A stretch of 64,000 bases of DNA from Verrucomicrobiota bacterium (GTDB lineage: Bacteria; Verrucomicrobiota; Verrucomicrobiia; Chthoniobacterales; UBA6821), in assembly GCA_021413925.1 (NCBI GenBank), contig JAIOPL010000006.1, positions 1-64,000 on the forward strand, read 5' to 3'. Of the stretch, positions 16,906 to 26,039 are shown in pieces. A program made the position numbers and the translations under genes. The notes beneath the pieces are model-generated. The model was not told the origin of the DNA and did no database searches. It saw only the letters and a list, made by a program, of their open reading frames with translations. Each line of letters opens with the position of its first letter. Positions within the stretch are counted from its first letter, which is position 1.

Positions 16906-18624
16906 TCAAAGTCCGCCGTGCTTCCAGGTGGAGAGGGCAAGGCGAAGGCACATGTACCCACCCCAGCAGAGACCGACCAGGCCAATGATTGGAATATGCC
17001 AGATCTTAGGTGGGATGCCGGAATGAATCAGGATGGCTGAGCAGATCATCACCGAGGCGGCTACGATCGCATTAGCCAACCTATTGGCGATTGAGTCGAG
17101 GGTGACACGGAGTGGTTCGATCCCCTTGGCATCGATCTTGTGCTGAAGAGGAATGGTGATCTCCCCCCGCTTCATCCTGTTCCAAAGCACCCGGAAATCA
17201 CTTGGAAAAACCTCCAGAAAGTCCACCGAGGCGGTGCCAAGCTTTTTCAGAAGCTCCAGCAGGTGCCCGGGCATGTATTTCCCGGCGATCAGTTTCTCGG
17301 CATAGGGACGGCCGAGCTCGACGAAATTCAGTTCCTGATTCAGGGCACGGCCCACCGCCTCGACTTGGGAGAGCGCCTTGATTCCGAGGTAGAAGCTCCC
17401 CTTCATCCGAAGACGATGAACTCGGAGAAGTTCAAGCAGGTTGTTCAGGACAAGGGAGAGATTGATCTCGGAGAGCGGCTTGTTGAGATGCTTATCACTG
17501 AACTCCTCGACATCCCGTAGCATCCGGTCGAAATCCTCGACATTCCCATCCTCGGAAAGGTCGATCAGCGCGAGCATCACCTGCCGATTGTCCTTCTCCC
17601 CGAGACCCGCGATGAGGTGGGCCAGATTAGATCGGAAACTCGGAGAAAACGCCCCCATCATACCATAGTCATACAGACCCAGCACCCCGCCACCGGGAGT
17701 CTCCTTCGACTCAATGATCGTCATGTTCCCAGGATGGGGATCCCCGTGGAAAAAACCATGTGTGAAGACCTGCTCGTAGATCAGGCCGGAGATGCTCTCC
17801 GAGAGGGCGACAGGATCGATACCATGGGATCTAAGCTTCTCGCTCTTTGTCACGGAATGGCCCGAGATGAACTCCATCGTCAGTATCCTCTCCCCGCTCA
17901 ACTCTCGGAAGAGCTTGGGCACCTTGATGGTAGGATTGCCACGGAACTGTTCGGCAAAACGTTCCGCATTCCCCGCCTCGTGCGTGAAGTCGAGTTCCAT
18001 CTTCAGGGTCTCCGCGAACTCCTGCACCACCGCAAAGGGATTCAACGAGGCAAGATCGGCAACATGCTGTTCCAGAAACTTCGCCAGATCTACCAGAATG
18101 GAAAGATCCTGCTCAATCACGGGACGGATGTCGGGGCGTTGGACTTTGACGGCAACAGTCACCCCGTCAAGGGTGACTGCGCGGTGCACCTGGGCAATCG
18201 AGGCACCTGCGATCGGCTTCTCATCAAATTCGAGAAACGCCACTTCCACAGGCTTCCCAAGCTCACGGGCAAAGATCTCCTTGGCCAGGCTTCCCGGGAA
18301 AGTGGGGACATTATCCTGAAGCTTGCAGAGTTCGTCATAGTAGGTGTCATCGACCAGATCGCGGCGGGAACTCAGTATCTGACCGAACTTGATGAAGGTG
18401 GGCCCCAACTCCTCCAAGGCTAGGCGCAGACGCTCCTGAGGAGGCTTGGCGAGAAGACCGGTCGCATGGGTCTCAAGAACCGCTTTGTCCACCCCGATCA
18501 ACTGCTGCCAAGCAACGAGCTTCAGGACATCGGCAAATCCATACTTGAACAGGATGGTGACAATCTCGTTGTAACGCGGTAATTGAGCGGCAAAGCCGAC
18601 GGCGGAGCGGATTTCAGGGATCAC
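16906..18624 (-). CDS. UbiB/AarF/ABC1 atypical kinase-like protein
   Basis: A membrane-bound ATPase/kinase-like protein of the UbiB family, linked to quinone synthesis and lipid transport. The 572-residue product has the N-terminal KxGQ motif (FIKFGQILSSRRDL), the Ala-rich nucleotide loop GASIAQVHRA, VAVKVQRP with the Lys, the EFISG hinge, the catalytic FHGDPHPGN and the metal-binding LYDYGMMG. Two C-terminal membrane spans lie at about 515-560 (IVAASVMICSAILIHSGI and HIPIIGLVGLCWGGYMC). It lies 60 bases upstream of the YtcA gene on the same strand and is divergent from the TolC-like gene. Confidence 0.94.
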   Translation of the reverse strand: MIPEIRSAVGFAAQLPRYNEIVTILFKYGFADVLKLVAWQQLIGVDKAVLETHATGLLAKPPQERLRLALEELGPTFIKFGQILSSRRDLVDDTYYDELCKLQDNVPTFPGSLAKEIFARELGKPVEVAFLEFDEKPIAGASIAQVHRAVTLDGVTVAVKVQRPDIRPVIEQDLSILVDLAKFLEQHVADLASLNPFAVVQEFAETLKMELDFTHEAGNAERFAEQFRGNPTIKVPKLFRELSGERILTMEFISGHSVTKSEKLRSHGIDPVALSESISGLIYEQVFTHGFFHGDPHPGNMTIIESKETPGGGVLGLYDYGMMGAFSPSFRSNLAHLIAGLGEKDNRQVMLALIDLSEDGNVEDFDRMLRDVEEFSDKHLNKPLSEINLSLVLNNLLELLRVHRLRMKGSFYLGIKALSQVEAVGRALNQELNFVELGRPYAEKLIAGKYMPGHLLELLKKLGTASVDFLEVFPSDFRVLWNRMKRGEITIPLQHKIDAKGIEPLRVTLDSIANRLANAIVAASVMICSAILIHSGIPPKIWHIPIIGLVGLCWGGYMCLRLALSTWKHGGL

Positions 18625-18690
18625 AGGAAGTGATCAAATCGTTCCACTTCAGCCATAGCAACACCATTCCCCACCCCATCAAGGAAGGGA

Positions 18691-20217
18691 TTGAGTTTGC
18701 AGGAAGATCACTCCATCGTCACTTCCTACCGCCGTTATGAGAGTCGAGTCATCCCTGTGAGCTTTTCCATCCACAAAGCAACCCGAGTCAATCTGACGGC
18801 ACTGCTTACAGTCGTGCTCGCTCTTGGATCCCAGGCAAGTCGTGGAAATGACCGAAACATCATGGACCCACTCTTGGGTCATCAGAAGGCATTCCCTCTC
18901 GCAGAGCACACAGGTTCCTTTGATCCGAATCGTTCCTACGAACTCGCCCCATTGATAGAGCTCTCCTTGGCCAATAACCCCTACACACGCTCCGCTTGGT
19001 TCAATGCCGTTGCCTCCTCTGCCAGCGTTGGAGAGGCAAAAGCCCCCTACTATCCAAAGCTGAGATTTCAGGCATCAGCAGGCTACGATCAGAGTTATAA
19101 CCCTATTCAGACGGGCCCTGAGACCTATCAGCGAGTCAGCATCAAACCAGGCTTGCAGCTCGAGTATCTCCTGCTGGATTTTGGTCGCAGGGCGGCGGAT
19201 GTCCGTCGCACAGTCGCTCTTCTTGACGGGGCAAATCTCACCTTTAGTCGTCGCGTCCAAACCACCGTCTTCGCCGTGCAGCAATCCTACTTTGCCCATA
19301 CGGCAGCACTTTCTCAACGGAATGCCACCAGGACGAATCTAGAGTTCACCAGGACCCTACTGGCAATGGTCGAGGCACAGGTGGCCAACGGACTCGGAAC
19401 GAAGCCTGAACTGGATGCCGCGAGGAAGACTTTCTCCCAAGCTGAATTTGATCTCGCAACCGCTGATAGGAATGTCGAGGTCACCCTTGGAAATCTCCGG
19501 GTTGCCACAGGTCTAGAGGCCAATGCCCCACTGAGAGTCACCTTGGACTCCAAGGAGAACGGGCCCCTTGAAGGCCTCTCAGTAAAGGTAGACCAACTCA
19601 TCGATACCGCGGTGGCCAAGCGCCCCGACCTGGCGGCACGCATTGCAGATATTCAGGCCAGCAGAGCGGCCACAGAACGTGCCAAGGCAGACTTTCTACC
19701 CAAGGTGTCACTGCAGGGTTCTTGGAACAGTGAATCTTATGGATATAAAGCGCAGCAAAGTGGTGTGAACGGAACTTTCAACAACACTTACAATAACGTC
19801 GGGGGCTTTGCCGTCATGAGCTGGGATCTCTTCGACGGATTCGAGCGAGTCGAGCGCGTCAAGAAGCGTCAAGCCGAGGAGTCCGAGGCACGCTCTAATG
19901 CCGAGGCCACGCGACTCGAGACGACCCGTGATGTCTGGACCAGCTACAACGATTCTCTCAAGGCTCGCAAGCGTGTCACCTACGCACTCTCCCTTGTGAC
20001 TTCGGCCAACGAGAACTTCAACGCCGCACAGGCGGCCTTCCAGAATGGTCTCGCCACCATCACCGATCTGATCTCGAGTCAGAGCGCTCTGGCAGCAGCC
20101 CGATTCGAGCAGGCAGGCGCTCAAGCTGATTATCTGACCAGTTTGGCCGCTCTCTCCTTGTCGATGGGACAATTCTCCCCCCCTGCGGGAACCAAACTCA
20201 AACCCGCCACCTTGTAG
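18691..20217 (+). CDS. TolC-like outer-membrane efflux protein
   Basis: Forms a trimeric outer-membrane channel for export. The product has two copies of the OEP repeat: a long first half from about residue 75 (LIELSLANNPYTRSAWFNA, GEAKAPYYPKLRFQASAGYD) and a second around 310-490 (VAKRPDLAARIADIQASRA, RAKADFLPKVSLQGSW, FQNGLATITDLISSQSALAAARFEQ). The open frame starts at a TTG (18691). A GTG at 18757 gives a better signal peptide (MSFSIHKATRVNLTALLTVV) and is probably the true start. Its position next to the adaptor and FUSC genes suggests a tripartite pump. Confidence 0.9.
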   Translation: MSLQEDHSIVTSYRRYESRVIPVSFSIHKATRVNLTALLTVVLALGSQASRGNDRNIMDPLLGHQKAFPLAEHTGSFDPNRSYELAPLIELSLANNPYTRSAWFNAVASSASVGEAKAPYYPKLRFQASAGYDQSYNPIQTGPETYQRVSIKPGLQLEYLLLDFGRRAADVRRTVALLDGANLTFSRRVQTTVFAVQQSYFAHTAALSQRNATRTNLEFTRTLLAMVEAQVANGLGTKPELDAARKTFSQAEFDLATADRNVEVTLGNLRVATGLEANAPLRVTLDSKENGPLEGLSVKVDQLIDTAVAKRPDLAARIADIQASRAATERAKADFLPKVSLQGSWNSESYGYKAQQSGVNGTFNNTYNNVGGFAVMSWDLFDGFERVERVKKRQAEESEARSNAEATRLETTRDVWTSYNDSLKARKRVTYALSLVTSANENFNAAQAAFQNGLATITDLISSQSALAAARFEQAGAQADYLTSLAALSLSMGQFSPPAGTKLKPATL

Positions 20218-20239
20218 CTCTGAAGGAATGCTATTTTAC

Positions 20240-20258
20240 CTTTGAGTTGCCCTCAAAG
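20240..20258. terminator. Hairpin between convergent tolC-like and ketoacyl synthase genes
   Basis: CTTTGAG and CTCAAAG pair perfectly around TTGCC, 22 bases after the TolC-like stop and 24 bases before the end of the ketoacyl synthase gene. The stem is short and no T run follows on the plus strand, so it is only a candidate. Confidence 0.35.
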
Positions 20259-20281
20259 TACTACCCAAGCCTTTCTATGCC

Positions 20282-21529
20282 TTAGACGGAGCCGAGAATG
20301 AGGCATGAATTAATCCCTCCGAAGCCGAAGGAATTAGAGAGGATTTTTCTGGGGCGGGTTTGGCGGCCATGATTTGGAATGACATCAAGTGCGCAGTCGG
20401 GATCAGGGGTCTCGTAGTGCAGCGTTGGTGGAAGGTACCCCTCTGTCATCGCCAAGCAGCAGATCACGGCTTCAATGGCCCCAGTCGCGCCAAGCGGATG
20501 GGCCGTGTAGGCCTTAGTTCCGCTGACCGGAATCAATGCGGCATGGCTACCAAAGACGGTATGGATGCAACGGGCTTCATTGCTGTCATTGACTTGGGTC
20601 GAACTGCCATGGGCATTGATGTATCCGATCTCTTCCGGATTCGTCGCGGCATCGGCAAGGGCGTCCTTAATGGCCCTGATCGTCGGCGCACCATTCGGAT
20701 GCGGTGACGTCATGTGATAGGCATCATTATTATGAGAGAAACCCAGGATCTCAGCGTAGATACGGGCTCCACGGGCCTTGGCATGTTCATACTCCTCGAC
20801 GACCAGCGATGCAGCCCCCTCCCCCATGACGAAGCCATCGCGGTTCAGATCAAAGGGTCTGCAGGAAACGGAGGGATCTGCTTCGCTCATCGTCCTGATG
20901 TTTGCGAAAGCCCCATAGGTCAAGGGACTCAGCGGAGCCTCGGAGGCACCCGCAATCATCACATCGGCAATCCCGTCGCGGATATAGCGCAGGGACTCGC
21001 CCAGGGCCACGGTCCCGCTCGCACAGCTGTTCGAGTTGGTGGTACCGACACCCTGGAAGCCGCAGGTGATGGCGATGTTGGAGTGAGCGGAACCGCCGAA
21101 GACTTGGAGCGCGAGAAGCGGGCTCACCGCCTTGAATCCCCCCTTCACAAAGGCATCATGTTCTTTCTCGGCATTACAAATGCCACCAAGAGCCGTTCCG
21201 AAGCTGACCCCCCTGCGCGGATCGGGAGACTCGGGCGAGTAGTCGAGTCCGCTATCCTCCAAAGCAAGGAGGGCACTCGAGACGGCAAACTGGGCATAGC
21301 GGTCCAAACGCCGAAGCATTTTTGCCGGAAAGTAGTTCAAGGGATCGAAAGTGTCGACCTGTCCGGCCGAGCGTGCATCCAACCCGCTAAGATCGAAGCG
21401 AGTCAGCGGGGCGATACCGCTTTTTTCAGCAAGGATACCTCGCCAGAAAGACTCTTTCCCGATTCCGATGCAGCTGATAGGGCCAATTCCAGTTATGACG
21501 GCTCGGCGGGTGGATCGGGCTGTGTTCAT
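20282..21529 (-). CDS. Beta-ketoacyl-ACP synthase (KAS II/FabF family)
   Basis: Condenses malonyl-ACP with an acyl chain. The 415-residue protein from ATG 21529 has the thiolase fold blocks RRAVITGIGPISCIG, the active-site Cys in SNSCASGTVA (about C169), and the two His in INAHGSSTQVND and AHPLGATGAIEA, ending with SNSFGFGGIN. The Cys-His-His triad is complete. An open frame to 21583 overlaps the preceding gene and is not used. The start overlaps the SRPBCC stop as ATGA. No ACP, ketoreductase or malonyltransferase lies beside it, so this is probably a specialised, not the general fatty-acid, synthase. Confidence 0.92.
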   Translation of the reverse strand: MNTARSTRRAVITGIGPISCIGIGKESFWRGILAEKSGIAPLTRFDLSGLDARSAGQVDTFDPLNYFPAKMLRRLDRYAQFAVSSALLALEDSGLDYSPESPDPRRGVSFGTALGGICNAEKEHDAFVKGGFKAVSPLLALQVFGGSAHSNIAITCGFQGVGTTNSNSCASGTVALGESLRYIRDGIADVMIAGASEAPLSPLTYGAFANIRTMSEADPSVSCRPFDLNRDGFVMGEGAASLVVEEYEHAKARGARIYAEILGFSHNNDAYHMTSPHPNGAPTIRAIKDALADAATNPEEIGYINAHGSSTQVNDSNEARCIHTVFGSHAALIPVSGTKAYTAHPLGATGAIEAVICCLAMTEGYLPPTLHYETPDPDCALDVIPNHGRQTRPRKILSNSFGFGGINSCLILGSV

Positions 21530-21978
21530 TTGGTTACCTCCAGAAGTTTTTTGAATGTAGCGAGTGTCCGGGGTGCTACCCAACCGATCATGAAATCGCC
21601 AATGATCGGATTTGCGATCGGAGACAGAAGCGGCCAGCGGAACTTCAGATCATGCTCGATTGTTACATGAACGCCATTCTCACGCTGATGATAGATCCAG
21701 CGAACTTCCATACCCTTGGTGAAGGCACTGAGATGACGGAACCAAAGCTCCGGTTTCTCGGGGTTCTTGGAATCTCTATGAAACTCCGAAGTCCACTTGA
21801 CGGGAATCGACCCACGCATCGCGGCCATCTCGACAATGCCGTGATCAGGACCACCCTCGATCCATCTCACCCATCGGTAGTGGGGCAGATAGGCTGGCCA
21901 TAGGGTCAGATCCGATGTCATGGAAAACACCCGATCCATCGGTGCCTTGATCAGGATGGATGACTCGGTATGCATCAA
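21526..21978 (-). CDS. SRPBCC (START-like) cyclase/dehydrase-type protein
   Basis: A 150-residue single-domain protein of the helix-grip fold that binds hydrophobic ligands. Typical features are the N-terminal SSILIKAPMDRVFSMTSDLTLWPAYLPHYRWVRW split into strand, helix and conserved W-P-x-y block, a central beta region (MEVRWIYHQ), and a long C-terminal helix (APRTLATFKKLLEVT). Polyketide cyclases and coenzyme Q10-binding proteins share this outline. Overlaps at both ends (ATGA with the ketoacyl synthase and with the small gene upstream) show coupling. A role on the ketoacyl synthase product is an inference. Confidence 0.82.
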   Translation of the reverse strand: MMHTESSILIKAPMDRVFSMTSDLTLWPAYLPHYRWVRWIEGGPDHGIVEMAAMRGSIPVKWTSEFHRDSKNPEKPELWFRHLSAFTKGMEVRWIYHQRENGVHVTIEHDLKFRWPLLSPIANPIIGDFMIGWVAPRTLATFKKLLEVTK

Positions 21979-22292
21979 CGCGTTTTACTCTTTTTGGTCT
22001 TCTTACCATTCTTAGGATCCCGGACATAATGGAGTCGGGCAACACCTTCCCCTTCATCCTGAACTGATCTGAGAATGAACCATTGCTCCTGATCCTTGGA
22101 GAGGAACCCTTTGCAAAAACCGCTCTTTCCCTTTGATTGCGCATTTCCTTCAATCACGGGATGGATCCGGACGAAAACTTCCTGTGCCTCTTCCAGACAT
22201 TTCGACGGGTCAAATCCCGACGGGGAGTTAACTCTCCCATCCGCACTCATGGAAAAATCCACCACCCGCTCTGTTGATCGGGACGATTTCAT
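21975..22292 (-). CDS. Small hypothetical protein (105 residues)
   Basis: Not recognised. The predicted protein is polar, with a middle part that could be a small fold (CLEEAQEVFVRIHPVIEG, then QWFILRSVQDEGEG) and a strongly basic C terminus (KNGKKTKKSKTR). No signal peptide or membrane span is seen. Its reality is supported by position: it starts 19 bases after the flippase-like gene, on the same strand, and its stop overlaps the SRPBCC start as ATGA. Both ends fit a five-gene operon. Codon use is similar to the neighbours. Confidence 0.55.
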   Translation of the reverse strand: MKSSRSTERVVDFSMSADGRVNSPSGFDPSKCLEEAQEVFVRIHPVIEGNAQSKGKSGFCKGFLSKDQEQWFILRSVQDEGEGVARLHYVRDPKNGKKTKKSKTR

Positions 22293-22311
22293 AATCCGTG
22301 AGGTCAGAAAA

Positions 22312-23364
22312 TCAGGCCCGATCGCCGGAGGCCTCTTCCTCTAACTCAATCTGATGCTCGACAGTTCCTACCTGAGCCTCCATCTCGCCGATTGAGACCT
22401 TCCCTCCGTCGGCAGGCCTGTAGGACATGTAGATAACTCCCCCGATCAATCCCCATCCGACGCACAGGGCAAATCCTGTGATCGAGATCAGCACCGCAAG
22501 ATCAACCGGCGTTCCGTAGAGGGAATTTAGCATCACGGAGAACAGCCCCTCTCGAACTCCGATTCCGGCCAAACTGATCGGCAGGGAACTGATTGTGTTA
22601 ACGATGGGGATTACCGAAGTCATGGCAGCGGCTCCAGGATTTCCCACAAAGGCATAGGCGGCGAAGATGGCCGTACCGAAGATGAAGGCATTCAGCGGCA
22701 TAGAGATCAGAACGGCGAGCACCACCGCTTTCCAGTCTCGTGCATAGATGGAAAAGGCCCCCGCGACATCAAGGATCGCCGCATGGCCCGGCATCTTGGC
22801 GGGAAGTTTTTTTGCAAGATGAAACCGATCGATGATGAGCCCCATGGCGATCAGACCGATGAAGGCGCAAAAGATGATGGTGACGGTCAGGAGGAAAGCC
22901 CTGATCATCGGCAGGGACATCAGTGGTTTGTAGAACCAAGCAAAGACCCAGGCGGAGACGATGATCAATGCGAACATCCCTGCGATGCGGTCAACGATAA
23001 TGCTCAAAAACACAGCGCTTTTGGACTTGGGAGCCTCTCGCATGGCAAAGAAGACCTTGATGAGATCGCCTCCCACACCACCTGGGAGACAGAGATTGAA
23101 AAACATCCCGATCATGACAAGTTTCCAAACGCGGACCCACCCCAGGGAGATTCCCTGTACCTTCATGAGAAGCTGCCAGCGGAAAGCACCGCAAACGAGC
23201 ACAAGGCCGAAACAGAGGAATCCGGGAATCAGCCAGAGGAGATTTGCCGTATGCAGGGCCTGAGCCATTTGGTGACGACGCACAGGATCGTGAAAGAGTA
23301 ACCAGAGAAGGAGTAGCGTCACGCCTGCCTGCACAAGCGTCATGATGATTTTTTTAAGATTCAT
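22312..23364 (-). CDS. Flippase-like membrane protein (LPG synthase TM / UPF0104 family)
   Basis: A 350-residue polytopic protein with about eight membrane spans. It has the family signature around residues 85-115, NLCLPGGVGGDLIKVFFA, followed by VFLSIIVDRIAGM, and later the SLPISLAGIGVREGLF block. Family members include the membrane domain of MprF and AglD, linked to lipid or lipid-glycan movement. The C terminus is an acidic tail (VEHQIELEEEAS). It overlaps the TIM-barrel gene upstream by 11 bases. Substrate cannot be predicted from sequence. Confidence 0.88.
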   Translation of the reverse strand: MNLKKIIMTLVQAGVTLLLLWLLFHDPVRRHQMAQALHTANLLWLIPGFLCFGLVLVCGAFRWQLLMKVQGISLGWVRVWKLVMIGMFFNLCLPGGVGGDLIKVFFAMREAPKSKSAVFLSIIVDRIAGMFALIIVSAWVFAWFYKPLMSLPMIRAFLLTVTIIFCAFIGLIAMGLIIDRFHLAKKLPAKMPGHAAILDVAGAFSIYARDWKAVVLAVLISMPLNAFIFGTAIFAAYAFVGNPGAAAMTSVIPIVNTISSLPISLAGIGVREGLFSVMLNSLYGTPVDLAVLISITGFALCVGWGLIGGVIYMSYRPADGGKVSIGEMEAQVGTVEHQIELEEEASGDRA

Positions 23365-24274
23365 TTAGGGCCAAGGTTTTCCACTTTGCGACAGCGGCCT
23401 GAATGGCTGCGGGGGTCGCCTGTGAAGAGAGTTCAAGGACGTAAGGGAGGGATGATGGCAGAAGAGGAATGAGCTGGTCGAAAGGAATTTCTCCCTCGAA
23501 AGGAACAAGATGATCCTCATCTGGCCAACGCGCGTCCTGAAGATGAGCACCCACGGCGAAATAAGCTATCTCCTGAAGCCACTGGGCATGATCGAGCAAG
23601 CCGAGGCTTTCTCTCATCTGAGCATGGCCAAAGTCATGCCAGTAGCGAAGATAGGGAGAATTGAAGCGGCGGAGGAGTGCTAGTAATTCCCGCTCTGTCG
23701 GAACGGCCTCGAAGTCGCTTCTATTCTCGACGACCAGCGTAAGCCCCATCGCGGAGGCCTGTTCCAGCAGCGGCTCCAGCAAGCGGGTCACACGATCTAG
23801 AAAACCCGGTCCCTGCTTTTCCCTTTTCTGTAAGGCGTCGAGCTTGGCACGGTTATAGTTACGGTCCGCCACACCCTTGGCTCTCAATGCATCCAGCAGG
23901 GAATGCGTCATTCCCCGCAATGGCATGATGCGACCCAAGTGAAGCACTACAAAGCGCGCCCCGAACTCCAAGGCCGTCTCCATGGTCTGACGAGTGAGCC
24001 TCATGGCACGCTCTCTCTCCCCCAGTCGATGAGAGGTAAACTCGTAGCAGTCCGGATTATCCGCGAGGACCTCGATCGGCATCGGGCAGAAATTATGAAC
24101 ACTCAAAACCTTGAAGTCTCCTTGGGAAAAAGCCCCTCGGATTCCATGAAGTTGCGAGACCGAAAGCCCGTGACCGAGCTCGATGGTATCGAATCCCAGC
24201 TCCAGGATCTCCCTCACAATCGAGGCGCCGTCATGATGACGTCCGGCGTTCCAGTTGGTTGAGAAGGCGAGCAT
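23354..24274 (-). CDS. Sugar phosphate isomerase/epimerase-like TIM barrel (AP endonuclease family 2 fold)
   Basis: A 306-residue member of the xylose-isomerase-like TIM barrel superfamily. Likely metal-binding positions are the E in FDTIELGHG, the H in VLHLGR, the E in LVVENRSD, the DFGHAQ block and the HLQDARWPDEDH segment, with a final E in YVLELSS. These match the E-H/E-D-H-E ligand order of the family. The start ATG at 24274 gives MLAFSTNWNAGRHHDG, a conserved beta-1 strand. It is the first gene of the five-gene minus-strand operon that ends with the ketoacyl synthase. Substrate unknown. Confidence 0.85.
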   Translation of the reverse strand: MLAFSTNWNAGRHHDGASIVREILELGFDTIELGHGLSVSQLHGIRGAFSQGDFKVLSVHNFCPMPIEVLADNPDCYEFTSHRLGERERAMRLTRQTMETALEFGARFVVLHLGRIMPLRGMTHSLLDALRAKGVADRNYNRAKLDALQKREKQGPGFLDRVTRLLEPLLEQASAMGLTLVVENRSDFEAVPTERELLALLRRFNSPYLRYWHDFGHAQMRESLGLLDHAQWLQEIAYFAVGAHLQDARWPDEDHLVPFEGEIPFDQLIPLLPSSLPYVLELSSQATPAAIQAAVAKWKTLALNES

Positions 24275-24757
24275 GGGAAGAATACTAAAGGAATCTGAGA
24301 ACTAATTAATATGGAACTCAGGAACTCAGGAAGTGAATAGAAAGACCCTGGGACGACAGAAATCCTGGTTTATACCAATCCCCAACATCATCCGTTCTTC
24401 ATCTTAGAGCATTGTTGATTTATTCTGACGCTCTGAAAAAGGGTGAGGAAGAGAAAATGAATCTGGAACTCATGAACTCAGGAAATGAATGAGACTGGAG
24501 AGGTGTCGTGCCGACGTTGAAAGAACCGATGGGTCCTGCTCCATGGATATTGCGTTCTTTCCACTGTGCCCCAGGGTCATGTGCGGATTTCTCTCTTACA
24601 AGAGATCGCCACCCTCCTTGGCTTACTTTCCATCCCGCAGTCCCTTTTGTTCTGCATTTCCCTTCCTGAGTTCCAGATTAATCATGCAGTCTCCCCTCAA
24701 GCGACAGATTGACTAGAAGATGGTCTAGTCCTCTGCGTCTGCGTGAGAATCCCACGT
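24275..24757. repeat. 483-base intergenic region with GGAACTCAGGAA repeats
   Basis: No convincing gene; the small open frames here have no recognisable features. Two direct repeats (GGAACTCAKGAACTCAGGAA, then RTGAAT) lie at 24313-24338 and 24465-24490, matching at 24 of 26 bases. An inverted partial copy (TTCCTGAGTTCCAGATT) lies at 24663-24679. Bases 24730-24752 (CCTCTGCGTCTGCGTGAGAA) resemble the 27-base repeat at 42599-42796. The region should also hold the promoter for the minus-strand operon starting at 24274, but no clear promoter was seen. Confidence 0.6.
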
Positions 24758-26005
24758 TCACCGATAAGAGATCACTTCATCGGCTGTACGAAGTCCGCTG
24801 GCAAGCGCGGAGTCGATGCTGGCATGGGCAACCTGATCCCCAGCCAGCCAGAGATTGGGAGAGGGGCGGCGGTCGGGTTGGAGTTGCTGAAATCCCGGGC
24901 TTTGGGAGGGAAGGGCCCGAGCAATTCTTATTTCTTGAAGAAACTTCCATCCTCTAAAATCAGCCAAGTATCGGGTAATCTCGGCCTGAACTTGTCCTGA
25001 AAGATCACCGACTGGAGGATTGAGAACGGTCGCGGAAAGAAGTCTTTTTCCCTCGGGGGCGTATTCGGGTGCCGTGTTCGTAAGATCCGTAAAGTGCCTG
25101 ACTAGAGTGCCCTTTCCCTCGGGCAACACCAGCAGCCCTCCCTCGTAGAGGGGATCGTTGCCCGTGAAGTAAAAGGTGGATACCTGACTCCAAGCGCGTT
25201 GTTCCTGCAAGCCTAGCAATAGACAGGTTGTCCGTTCTTCAGTAGCCAGGATTACACAATCCGCCTCAATTCTCTCTCCGCTGGCAAGCTCTACCCCGGT
25301 GACGCAGTCGCCAGCCTTATCTTTGCGCAGGAGCGCCTGAACGCGAGCGCCATAGCGTTGCCTGGACGAGGGTAGCCGCGCAGCGAGCTGCCGGGGAATC
25401 TCCCCCATTCCCTTGGCTGGTAGCAGGGCCTTTCCAAGAGCGAATTTCTTCAGGTCATAGCGGAAGACAGAGGCATCGGTTCCGAGTTTGTTATCCAGAA
25501 AGACACCGGCAAAGAAAGGTCTGAGAAACTTCTCCAGAACATCACCATCCAGATCGAATCGAGAAATTTCCTGCAAAGCCGATTTCCCAGCCTCGTGAGC
25601 AAGCAACGACTCATCGGAACGGAGAGACTGAAGGGCACCAAGAATGCCAAGAGTTACCTTTTCACGCAGAGAAAACGATCGGATAAAGGGAGCGGAAAGC
25701 AACCAGGCGGGATGATGAAGCGGATTGAGTATCCTCTCCCAACCTTCCTCGCCAACCATCAGGGCACCGCTCTGAAAATAACGGGGTTGCAGGGCATGAA
25801 GGTCCAGAAGGCTACGCGCCGTAGGATAGGAATCGAGAAGCACCTGGAAGCCCCGGTCGAGACGATAACCCTCCGGAGTAATCTCCGTGGCAACCCGGCC
25901 ACCGGGGAGATCCTCCGACTCCAACAGTAGCCATTCAACACCGGCCTCCTGCAGGCGGATTGCACAAGCAAGACCTGCAAGGCCAGCTCCGACAATGAGC
26001 ACCAT
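24758..26005 (-). CDS. FAD-dependent amine oxidase/desaturase-like oxidoreductase
   Basis: A 415-residue flavoprotein of the NAD(P)/FAD-dependent phytoene-desaturase/protoporphyrinogen-oxidase-like group. It begins directly with the dinucleotide-binding motif VLIVGAGLAGLACAIRLQ, followed by LLLESEDLPGGRVAT. A second FAD contact lies in ADCVILATEE, and a C-terminal NLWLAGDQVAHASIDSALASG contacts the flavin. GYRLDRGFQVLL is typical of this subfamily. Substrate is unknown; carotenoid genes are not adjacent. It ends 34 bases before the glgP stop codon, on the same strand, and may be transcribed separately. Confidence 0.88.
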   Translation of the reverse strand: MVLIVGAGLAGLACAIRLQEAGVEWLLLESEDLPGGRVATEITPEGYRLDRGFQVLLDSYPTARSLLDLHALQPRYFQSGALMVGEEGWERILNPLHHPAWLLSAPFIRSFSLREKVTLGILGALQSLRSDESLLAHEAGKSALQEISRFDLDGDVLEKFLRPFFAGVFLDNKLGTDASVFRYDLKKFALGKALLPAKGMGEIPRQLAARLPSSRQRYGARVQALLRKDKAGDCVTGVELASGERIEADCVILATEERTTCLLLGLQEQRAWSQVSTFYFTGNDPLYEGGLLVLPEGKGTLVRHFTDLTNTAPEYAPEGKRLLSATVLNPPVGDLSGQVQAEITRYLADFRGWKFLQEIRIARALPSQSPGFQQLQPDRRPSPNLWLAGDQVAHASIDSALASGLRTADEVISYR

Positions 26006-26039
26006 AAGGATTGAGGACAGGCGTAGTCTGAAAGAATCC

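Noticed and set aside
24489-24716. 75-codon frame in the long intergenic region
   Set aside because: No start-site support, no conserved pattern, and it lies in a repeat-bearing spacer.
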